A stretch of DNA of 64,000 nt from Flavobacterium pallidum (lineage in GTDB: Bacteria > Bacteroidota > Bacteroidia > Flavobacteriales > Flavobacteriaceae): contig NZ_CP029187.1 of assembly GCF_003097535.1 (NCBI RefSeq), positions 620,001 through 684,000 of the forward strand, read 5' to 3'. The position numbers and the translations under genes are program-made. Shown piece after piece: positions 42,978-52,000 of this stretch (position 1 is the stretch's first letter; each line of letters opens with the position of its first letter). The notes below the pieces were generated by a model. It was not told the DNA's origin, made no database searches, and was given only the letters and a program-made list of their open reading frames with translations.

Positions 42978-45851
42978 TTATTTCACAACAAGTTTCCTTA
43001 CTGCAGTTTTATTTCCTGAAATAATTTTTACAAAATAAATTCCCGTCTGCAGTTTTGAAACAGTAAGGCTTGCTTCATTCCCGGTAATTTTACCAGAATG
43101 ACTTAAAACCGTTTTACCCTGCATATCAAAAACATTGATTGTGGTTTCGTCGTTTACATTTTCATTAAAACGGATATTGACTTTTCCGCGCGCCGGATTA
43201 GGATACAGTTCCAGGTTCGAAAAATCATTGTGATTTGTATTTAATATGGTCACCAATTCAGTCATTACTGTATTGGTCGCGATTGGCAGGTTGAAATCAA
43301 AATAAATATCCGCGTCAGCTTCAATAATGTCACCAAGTGCCAAAGTTGCTTTTGGCTTTACCTTGTACGTGATATATCCGTTGCTTCCAGGCTCATCAAC
43401 AAGGCTTCCAGGAAGGTTTATATTATCGAATTTAAAGACGATATGGTTTCCGACACGCTCCGAAGTATAATTGTGAGTTGATGCTACAGGCCTGAAAGTT
43501 GTCCAGTCCAGTTTGTCATCTAGGTCGGCTTCCAGCCTTACGTTGATCGCATCAGCATTGCCTGTATTTTGAAAATGGATGGTATAGTTAAGATCTTCTG
43601 TTACCTGTGTTTCCAGGATTTGAGGTCCCTGCTGTACGACAATTTCATTGGGATCATAAGAATTAACCGCAACCTGGCTCAATTCCAGCGTGTTATCATA
43701 TGGGTGCGCATCGGTGTTGACAGTATCCATATTGGCATGGAAAGAGATGATGTCGCCCAAATTTACGATTGGCGGTACCTTAACGGTAAAGGAAATATAA
43801 TAGGCCTGGTATTGTGAAGGTGCCAGATCATTAAAATAGAAATTCAGGGTGTTGCTGATTTGGCTTGTCTGTACGGGGCTGGCAGCATTGAAATCAAGTT
43901 TTGAAACATCATAAGTCAATGAAGCGTTTCCACTCAGGTTTAGCGTACCCGCATTGAATACATACATCATATAGGACACGGAAAAGCCCGGCCTTGCATT
44001 ACTCATTGGGTAGAAATAAATTACCGCATCAGTGACAGGCTGCGCAGCGCTTAAGCAGAAGTTTTTAGTAACCACGGTATTGCCTTCCATTACATAGTTG
44101 CTACCTGTAGGTACAGGAGCGGTATACTGTAGCGGAATAGTGCTCAGGGCAACAAAATTATTACCATTGGCAACATTGGTAAATGTATACTCTCCATTGG
44201 CATTGGTATAAGCATAACTAATATCATTGTTATGTATGTTGACAACCTCAATGCCCGAAACCGGACCGTCATTGTCTGTGCAACCATTGTTGTCGCCATC
44301 AAAACGGATGACACCTGAAATGGTATTCCCGGTACATTCCTGCGCAATAAGCTCGATGATAGAAATACTTACCGGGCATATTCCCTGAATGTTATCCACC
44401 CTGGCCCAAACATAACTATATTCCTGCGTTACTGTATAAGCACTAAGGGTGCCGGTATTGATGGGATTGGCTTGAACCATAGCGTCGAATTCACTCGTGT
44501 AAAAAGCGAAGGTAGCTGGCACATTTTCTCCTAAATTTACCGTAGTAAGGTCGAACGTCGCCACGCCGTTTTCAAAACAGGAAGTCATCGGCTCCAAAAA
44601 AACCGCCGGAGTTCCCGGGGTTACCGTGATTGTTGCTGACTCCGGAACACCACAACTTGTTCCAGTCACTATACACTCATAAGTATGCGGAACATTTGAT
44701 CCTTCAGCAGCAAAATCGGGACCGGTAACGCTTGGAACCAGCACACCGTCTACATACCAGACGAAGGACTCCTCAAGCCCAGTTTGCCCAATGCTTACTA
44801 CATAAGGTGTCCCTGGACAAATCTGCCCTAACGAGGGATTGACATCTATCTGTGGCGTTTCATATGATACATTGATGAAATTGCCATCAGTAAGGCACAT
44901 GCCGTTGCTTACTGTAAAGTAGTAAGTGCCCGGCTCTATTATATTTATAGAATTTGTCGTAGCTCCTGGTATTGCCTGGGCATTATAGTACCACTGGTAA
45001 ATAAGGTTCGCCCCTTCGGCATCTGCTGTAAGCATCAGTGAACTGTCAGGGCAAATGATGATATTTGATTCCGGCTGATTTACAATTACCGGTGGCTGCA
45101 GGACTGTAATTGTAAAACCCTGGTCTGATGTGCAGTTCCCGTTTCCGGCATACACGTACAATGTTGTGGTGCTTGTAATGGCTACGCCAGGCGGAATTGT
45201 TGTGCCTGTTCCGAATGGACCTGTATAATATTGCCCGAATTGAAGCGGTGGCAGGATATATTCCCCACAAACCGTTACGTTCACCGGTGTCACTGCTGGC
45301 GCTGAAAGTATATTCACGTTAAAACTTTCCTGGCTCGAACAGAAACCATTTTCTACATATATATAGACAACAGTGCTTTGTGTAATGTTTGCCTGCACAA
45401 TAGGAACAGTATGGCTTGCATCCCAATAATAATTAGCGCCCGGCACCTGTAACGGAGGTAAAGTATAAACATCACAGGCGGTAACGTCGGGAAAAGGAGT
45501 TAACACCGGTGTCATGTCCCAATGCACAGCAAACTGCGTGATGCCGTACAAGCTGGTTAAAGCATTATTAGTGACCCTTGCAAAAACCATCTGGGTATTG
45601 CCCTGCGGCACAAACTGCCACGGATTGGCAATAGGATTGACATTATTCTCGGCATCTGATCCGGTTATAAAATAACTGACCTGATATTCATTGGGATTCA
45701 GGTTGCCCAGGATTACCGGGGTTTGTACGGTGAGGTCAAAAACTTCATAGTTGCATTGGTTGATATCATTGGGCTGATGCGCTTCAACCTGTCCGAGGCT
45801 CCGGATACAGCAAAGCAAAATAAATACTGAGAAAAGTAATTTCTTTTTCAT
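42978..45851 (-). CDS. T9SS-sorted secreted protein with Ig-like and SdrD-B-like domains (tandem paralogue 2)
   Basis: The 957-residue protein has a signal peptide (MKKKLLFSVFILLCCIRSLGQ) and the same order of parts as its neighbour: Ig-like repeats (LMLTADAEGANLIYQWYYN), an SdrD-B-like unit with the pattern DGDNNGCTDNDGP and TNANGEYTFTNV, the module starting SYDPNEIVVQQGPQI and a T9SS type A sorting domain ending RKLVVK. The second halves of the two proteins align nearly throughout, while the N-terminal parts differ more. A local duplication is the simplest origin. Transcription starts downstream of pbpC, after a long inverted repeat. Confidence 0.9.
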   Translation of the reverse strand: MKKKLLFSVFILLCCIRSLGQVEAHQPNDINQCNYEVFDLTVQTPVILGNLNPNEYQVSYFITGSDAENNVNPIANPWQFVPQGNTQMVFARVTNNALTSLYGITQFAVHWDMTPVLTPFPDVTACDVYTLPPLQVPGANYYWDASHTVPIVQANITQSTVVYIYVENGFCSSQESFNVNILSAPAVTPVNVTVCGEYILPPLQFGQYYTGPFGTGTTIPPGVAITSTTTLYVYAGNGNCTSDQGFTITVLQPPVIVNQPESNIIICPDSSLMLTADAEGANLIYQWYYNAQAIPGATTNSINIIEPGTYYFTVSNGMCLTDGNFINVSYETPQIDVNPSLGQICPGTPYVVSIGQTGLEESFVWYVDGVLVPSVTGPDFAAEGSNVPHTYECIVTGTSCGVPESATITVTPGTPAVFLEPMTSCFENGVATFDLTTVNLGENVPATFAFYTSEFDAMVQANPINTGTLSAYTVTQEYSYVWARVDNIQGICPVSISIIELIAQECTGNTISGVIRFDGDNNGCTDNDGPVSGIEVVNIHNNDISYAYTNANGEYTFTNVANGNNFVALSTIPLQYTAPVPTGSNYVMEGNTVVTKNFCLSAAQPVTDAVIYFYPMSNARPGFSVSYMMYVFNAGTLNLSGNASLTYDVSKLDFNAASPVQTSQISNTLNFYFNDLAPSQYQAYYISFTVKVPPIVNLGDIISFHANMDTVNTDAHPYDNTLELSQVAVNSYDPNEIVVQQGPQILETQVTEDLNYTIHFQNTGNADAINVRLEADLDDKLDWTTFRPVASTHNYTSERVGNHIVFKFDNINLPGSLVDEPGSNGYITYKVKPKATLALGDIIEADADIYFDFNLPIATNTVMTELVTILNTNHNDFSNLELYPNPARGKVNIRFNENVNDETTINVFDMQGKTVLSHSGKITGNEASLTVSKLQTGIYFVKIISGNKTAVRKLVVK

Positions 45852-45880
45852 GCAATAAGGTATTGAGGTTAGTAAAATTG

Positions 45881-45928
45881 CCCCGGGTATGGGTAGTAAC
45901 AGCCTTAAAGCAAAATACCCTACCGGGG
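45881..45928. repeat. Imperfect GC-rich inverted repeat between pbpC and the T9SS gene
   Basis: CCCCGGGTATGGGTA (45881-45895) and TACCCTACCGGGG (45916-45928) are complementary apart from a two-base indel, around a 20-base loop. There is no strong T run after it on either strand, so it may be an operator or an mRNA hairpin rather than a terminator. Confidence 0.6.
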
Positions 45929-45963
45929 TTTATTAAAATTTTTTATTTTTTTTAAGAAAAATA

Positions 45964-48336
45964 TTATCGTATGATGTCAATTTTTCTTCGGATTTCATTC
46001 CCTTTTTTATCAACGACAGTAATTTCATGTGTTCCGGATGAAGGCGTGACCGGCATCTCATGAAAAGTTTTCGTAGTCCCGATAAAATTCCTGTCAAGGT
46101 ACCAATAAATCTCAGATTCGCGCTCTGAATGCGCTACTTTGAGAATAACCGGCTGCACGACACTGTTAAAGTCTTTCGTCAGGTAAATCTTTGCAGTGCT
46201 TTTCGGATAAATAAAATCCATGGTAACGGTCTGCGCATTAGCACAACCTTCCTTAAAAGGCGGCAAAGGACGATAATCGATATGCTGGCTTTTATAATAC
46301 CATTCCATTACCGGCGGCAACACAAACCAGCTTTCCGTAACGATATTTTCAAGGCTTTCACAACTCGTGTTCACCCGAAACTGCTTCGTACGGTCAAGAT
46401 GGATTAATTTGTGGTAAGGACAAACCGAAGTGATTTTTCCCTTCAGCGGGATCCACTGCTTTATCTTCGGACAATCCGGTTGCGCCAAATGCCCGCTGAG
46501 CGCACAAACCTCCGCTTCTTCGAGGTCATTCAGCGGCGGCGAAAACCATTTCTGCCTCGGCAACAGGTTAAACACATCGAACAACACCGGCGCTGCGCTT
46601 GAAACACCTGTCAGCGTCGGCCTTCCTTCACCCGAAGCATTTCCAATCCACACCCCGACGACATACCGCGAATTCGTGCCAATCGCCCACGCATCACGAT
46701 TCCCGAAACTGGTCCCTGTTTTCCAGGCGATTTTCTGGGAGCTGTCATAAAACTTCCAGGCTTCATCGGCTTCAGGGCGGTTCACTTCTTCCATGGCATT
46801 ATAGGTAAGCCAGATAGCACCTGCACCCAATATGGTTTTCTGGTAACTTTCCTTCCCAAAGTCCTGATCAAAACAGAACTTGTAATTGAGTTCGGCAAAC
46901 TCCTTCGTGCGGTACTTCCCCTGATTGGCATTGAAATAATTTACGGTGGATGTCATTGCGGCGTAAGTCCTGCATAAATCCCACAAATTGCTTTCGGCAC
47001 CGCCCAAAATCAGCGACAAGCCATAATGATCCGGTTTTTTAGAAATATCACGAAGCCGGAAATGCTGCAATTCCTCATAAAATTTATTGACCCCGAAATC
47101 CTTCAGCATCAATACCGCCGGAATATTCAGCGAACGTGACAACGCGCGGTGTGCAGGCACGGCACCATCGAAAGTCAGGTTGAAATTTTCAGGTTTGTAA
47201 CCGGAAATCTGCGTTGGGACATCGGCGACAAGTGTGTTCGGGAGCAGTTTTCCTTCGTCGAGCATTCCTGCATACAGCAATGGCTTAAGGATGCTCCCCG
47301 TGCTTCGCGGCGCTCCTATGATATCCACATCTTTTTGGTGCGCGGCATCAGTCGGGGCATTTCCGACATAGCTGATGACGTTCCTGGTTTTGGTATCAAT
47401 GACCAAAATAGCGAGATTATTCACGTCATTCTGCCGGTACTGATTGTAATAATATTTAGCGATTTGGTTGACACGCTGCTGCAGATGGACATCGATAGTG
47501 GTTTTGACGCGTTCCCCGCGCTGACTTTTAGCCACACGCTGCAACAAATGCGGGGCGGTTTGCGGAAGTGCGAATGGTTTCTGCGGAAGCGGCTCAGAAA
47601 TGGCCAATTCATAAGTCTGCCCGTCGATGATTTTTTCATTTTTGAGCTTGAGCAGCAACCGGTCTCTTTTGCCTTTCAATTTCAATTGGTTTTTTCCCGG
47701 GTAAATGAGGCTGGGCGCGTTAGGCAAAACGGCCAGGGTGGCACTTTCAGCCCATGAAAGCTGGTGTGACTGCACGCCGAAATACCGCCTCGAAGCCATT
47801 TCCAAACCGACGACATTGCCGCCAAATGGTGCGTGTGCCGCATACATATCGAGGATTTCGTCTTTGGAAGCACGGAATTCAAGCCGGGTAGACAAAATCA
47901 ATTCTACCGCTTTTTCAAAATATGTCCGCTTTTTATTTTTCCGCGACAGCCTGATGACCTGCTGCGTCAGCGTACTTCCGCCACGGACGACTTTTCCGGC
48001 TTTACGGTTCTGCACAAATGCCTTGTACATCGAAACAGGATTGAAACCCGGATGGTGGTAGAAATTCTCGTCTTCGAAATAAACCACACATTCCCGAAAC
48101 TTGTCCGGTACGCTGTCCTGTGCGGGAAAACGCCATTGGCCGTCCGTCGCTATTTTCGCGCCAAGGAGTTCGCCTTGGTTGCTTTCAATGACCGTTGCGT
48201 AAGGTTCGCTGAACAGTATCTGCGGAAGCGAAAAATAATACCAGGCCAGTAAGATAAATCCGGCAGCCGACTTGATGCGGTTGCGTTTCACCCAATTGAT
48301 GCGGCGATGGAAGAAAGATTTTATCCTGGCCTTCAA
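45964..48336 (-). CDS. pbpC: Penicillin-binding protein 1C
   Basis: PBP1C is a class A peptidoglycan synthase. The 790-residue protein has a membrane anchor near residues 23-42, a GT51 transglycosylase domain (VVYFEDENFYHHPGF with E88/E90; RGGSTLTQQVIRL), a transpeptidase domain with S348-x-x-K351, S402-L-N404 and K539-T-G541, and the C-terminal BiPBP_C domain specific to PBP1C (from about residue 700). The only start near the N-terminus is TTG 48336, which overlaps the TGA of the upstream gene (TTGA), indicating translational coupling. It is the last of three genes with the alpha-2-macroglobulin gene. Confidence 0.95.
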   Translation of the reverse strand: MKARIKSFFHRRINWVKRNRIKSAAGFILLAWYYFSLPQILFSEPYATVIESNQGELLGAKIATDGQWRFPAQDSVPDKFRECVVYFEDENFYHHPGFNPVSMYKAFVQNRKAGKVVRGGSTLTQQVIRLSRKNKKRTYFEKAVELILSTRLEFRASKDEILDMYAAHAPFGGNVVGLEMASRRYFGVQSHQLSWAESATLAVLPNAPSLIYPGKNQLKLKGKRDRLLLKLKNEKIIDGQTYELAISEPLPQKPFALPQTAPHLLQRVAKSQRGERVKTTIDVHLQQRVNQIAKYYYNQYRQNDVNNLAILVIDTKTRNVISYVGNAPTDAAHQKDVDIIGAPRSTGSILKPLLYAGMLDEGKLLPNTLVADVPTQISGYKPENFNLTFDGAVPAHRALSRSLNIPAVLMLKDFGVNKFYEELQHFRLRDISKKPDHYGLSLILGGAESNLWDLCRTYAAMTSTVNYFNANQGKYRTKEFAELNYKFCFDQDFGKESYQKTILGAGAIWLTYNAMEEVNRPEADEAWKFYDSSQKIAWKTGTSFGNRDAWAIGTNSRYVVGVWIGNASGEGRPTLTGVSSAAPVLFDVFNLLPRQKWFSPPLNDLEEAEVCALSGHLAQPDCPKIKQWIPLKGKITSVCPYHKLIHLDRTKQFRVNTSCESLENIVTESWFVLPPVMEWYYKSQHIDYRPLPPFKEGCANAQTVTMDFIYPKSTAKIYLTKDFNSVVQPVILKVAHSERESEIYWYLDRNFIGTTKTFHEMPVTPSSGTHEITVVDKKGNEIRRKIDIIR

Positions 48337-49088
48337 AATTTCGATGCTTTCTTAGGATGCTTTAAATTCACTGTCATTGAATCGATTTCCGCTTCATCAG
48401 TACGGTAGGTAATCTGGATTTTGTTCGGCTTTATTTTCTTGACGAAACCTTTCCATTGCAGTAAATCACGTTCCAGTTTTTGGTTTAAAGTATCGTTTAC
48501 AGCTACTTTCCCCTCAGTCCCGAAAAGTCCGTACTGATTAGTTGCTTCGGGCAAATCAGGCAATTGCCAATCCCATATGCCGAAGCTGTAAAGTTCCTGC
48601 CATGAATTGTTTTTGTAAGTCATGATGTGCCATGAATTGAGGCTGGAATAATCAGCCCAATCGCCAACGTAGGACACCTCATCGGTCCCGTCTCCGTTCA
48701 GGTCACCTTCATTCCTGAGAAGTGACACGCCATAAACCTGGCCTTCACGGCCGACGCGGAGCGTATCTATTTTGAGGTTGTCAGAAATCAAAAATGAATA
48801 ATTGCGATTGGCGATCACGGAATCAATGGCTTCCCAGGGTTCCTCCGTGATAAAGTATTTATCGGTTTCCTTATTGTCTTTGAGGCTGATGAGGCGTTCG
48901 GCTAGTTTTTCCTTCTTCCCATCACCGTCAAAATCGCCTTCAATGACAAATCGATATCCGAAGATGCGATGGCTTAACGAATCGTGTTGCTTCATTGATA
49001 GCAGCCTGAATTCATTTTGAATCTTACAGGTCTTTTGGCTGTGGCAAATTACTGCCACAGCACAAATGATTAAAATTACTGTTTTCAT
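48333..49088 (-). CDS. Secreted protein with two calcium-binding-type loops, coupled to A2M and PBP1C
   Basis: The 251-residue protein has a short signal peptide (MKTVILIICAVAVICHS). Two loops of the FG-GAP/VCBS or EF-hand-like pattern are visible: GDFDGDGKKE near residue 53 and GDLNGDGTDEV near 128. The rest is beta-rich with many aromatic residues (SFGIWDWQLPDLPEA). I do not recognise a named family. The gene starts 2 bases after the alpha-2-macroglobulin stop and its TGA overlaps the pbpC start, so it is locked into this operon. I infer a periplasmic partner of the pair; calcium binding is likely but not proven. Confidence 0.75.
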   Translation of the reverse strand: MKTVILIICAVAVICHSQKTCKIQNEFRLLSMKQHDSLSHRIFGYRFVIEGDFDGDGKKEKLAERLISLKDNKETDKYFITEEPWEAIDSVIANRNYSFLISDNLKIDTLRVGREGQVYGVSLLRNEGDLNGDGTDEVSYVGDWADYSSLNSWHIMTYKNNSWQELYSFGIWDWQLPDLPEATNQYGLFGTEGKVAVNDTLNQKLERDLLQWKGFVKKIKPNKIQITYRTDEAEIDSMTVNLKHPKKASKF

Positions 49089-49090
49089 GA

Positions 49091-52000
49091 TTATTTCACC
49101 ACTTCAACCCAAAATCCTTTCGTCCTTGCCATAAAAGTATTGTCATACATCGCTTCGCATTGCAGGCCAGGCAAATAATAAGTTCCCAGATAGGATGCAT
49201 TGAGCAGTATCTTGAATGTCCTGGTTTCATTGGCTTTCAGTCCGAAATAGAAATTGGTCCTGTCGTCGCGGATGTCGATATAATCTGCGGTGTTTGCCGT
49301 GGCGTCGCCGAAATCAGTGAAACGGGTGTTGACGATTTCGAAGCCGGATGGTAAGATCTGCGACAAGGCGATATTGGACACATATTCATTGCGCCTGTTG
49401 GTTACGGTAACTTCGGCGATGAACTCGGTTCCCTGGGCAATTTTCGCCACATTCACCGGAGCGCCTTTACGGTTCTTAAACACCATCGACGCCGAAACAT
49501 CATGCTGTTCTGCAAGTTCTTTCCCAACAGGAAGTATGCCTGAATTGAGTATGCGCACAAACAACGTATTGTTTTTATTGTTCTTTATGGTCATGCTGTT
49601 GGTACCCATTTTTACCGAAAGCTTACGGTTTGCAATGGCTTTTGACGTTTTCACTGCTTCGGATTTTCCATCCTGCGTAATCACGATATCCATGCCGCTG
49701 CCACCGTTTGACGCGGCAAATTTCGACATGGCATACAGGCCATACGCAGTGGTTTGCGTACTCATCCATTGCGGTGCGGAAAGGTTCTTGGCCAGTTTGG
49801 TCGCCATGACGAACGCTTTTTCTTTCTGGCCTAACAGCACGAGTGTTTCTAATGCCATCGCGCGGTTCCTTTCTGCCGAACCATAATAGTAGTAACGGTA
49901 TTCGCTGTTATCATCGTCGATTTTACTTTTTGCCAAAAGCGATTGCCCAGCCGACATTTGCCCTGCTAAGGCGTAAGCCGCCGCCAATCTGAGCTTACTT
50001 TCATTCGAAATGCCTTCTGTTTCACGCAGCCTGTTCATCGAAGCCAGATCAGCCGAACCTGCCAGGGCCAACGTATACAAACGATACGCCTGTGAGAAAT
50101 CATTGCCCCACTGCACACTATATCGCCATGCTTTGGCCTCCTTTTTCTGGTAATCGATCCATTTGTTTCTGAAGCTGATCGGCAGCACGTACCCTTTTTT
50201 CTCGGCCTCAATCAGGAAATGCCCTGCGTAAGAACTTCCCCAATCATCAGCCGGGCCATTGCCGGGCCAATAAGAGAACCCTCCGCTGGCCTGCTGGAAT
50301 CCGCTTAACCGGTTGATGCCGGCTTTTACATTGCGCTGTATGGATTGTAATTTTGAGGCATCGATATCAACGACATCGTTGAGGTACAATTGTGGGAATA
50401 CGGCGGATGTCGTTTGTTCCACACAACCATGCGGATACTCAATAAGATACTGTAATCTTCGATTGAAATCTATTGTCGGTACCGATGAGATTTCAATCTG
50501 TGCGCGGTTACTGCCTGAAACCCCAAACGTCGTCCAGGAAATGGAGTTGGACTTGCCTGGTTTTAATATCACATCCTGAAAAGTATTTGTAAGCGGGTTC
50601 GGGTTCATCACATCAATCTCAACCTCATAAACCGATTTTTCTTTTCCTGATGTTGCAGTCACGGTCATCTTACCAATGCCTGTGGCGCTTCCCGCTTCAA
50701 GGCTGAAATAGGCCAGTTTTTCATCAGGCTGAGTGAAAGTAACCGTCTGGCTGTTGCTGCCGACAATCCGCAACGCATTATTTACGCTGATTTTCACCGA
50801 AACGTTCTTAACATGTTTTTCCATAGCAAAAACCGTCACAGGCACCGTCACTTTTTCCGATGGCGTGATTTTTCGCGGCATGGATGCCAAAACCATCAAC
50901 GGACTGCGGACCGGCGTAGCTTTCTCTGCACTTCCATAAGCACTTGTGGCAACATCGCCTGCAACCACCATGGTACGGACTGACCCGATGTATTTTGGCA
51001 GCATGATCTTATGGTTTTTGGTTTCGCCTTTGCCTAATGTAAACGGCCCGTAGTACAATACAACCGGCTTGAAACGATTGGCTTTCTTGGCTTTGCCGCC
51101 ACCCAGTTCCTGGTCGCCACCAATACTGAAAATCTGGTTGACTTTCCCGCCATAAGCACCAATCACATTATCATAAATATCCCAGGTTTTTACACCCAAA
51201 GCTTCCCTGGTGTAGAAATTATCCCAGGCGTTCGGGGTTTTGAAACGCGTCAGGTCGAGCAGTCCCTCATCAACTATGGCCACGGTGTAGGTCATCGCGC
51301 GTCCGGTTTTTTCACTGACTTTGAGGTCGAATACCTGCTGTGGTTTCAGTACATCAGGCATCGATATCTTCGGTTCGAGTATGGTTTTCTTATCAATGAC
51401 TTCAATCGGGACAATGCCGTACATCCTTATTGGGGAGTCGTTTTTAGTGGAAGCATGGGGTTGCAGCAGTGTGATGTTCATGTAGACATTCGGTGCCATT
51501 GCAGAAGTGATTGGGACCTCCACGATGGTTTCGCCTTTTTTGGTCTGCGCCCAATACGTTTGTACTACTTTAGAACCGTTCTCTATGGAAATCAGCGCGC
51601 GTCCACCGGCACTCGAAGGGAACGAAACTTTTGCGGTTTCACCGACAGCATACTTTTTCTTATCGGTAGAAAACACGAGCATGTTTGCGGTCGTGGCATC
51701 GGTGTTGCGTGTTTTTCCGGACCACATCGGGTAATCGACCAGGACCGTTTCTGCGGAAGCGTGGCCATCGGCAGGATCAACAGCGCGGATTAAGTAACGT
51801 CCCCAATCCTCATCCGGAATGGCGAATTGCACAAATCCTTTTCCGCTGGCATCAGTACTGATGGTAAAATTTTTATACGAAGTGGTCGCATTCGAGGAAT
51901 TGAAATTCGAATAATTATCCTCTGAGGCATCCCACCACCAACGCCATTCAGTACGCATCACGCTGATTTGAAGGTTCTTTACGGATTTGGGCCTGCCTTT

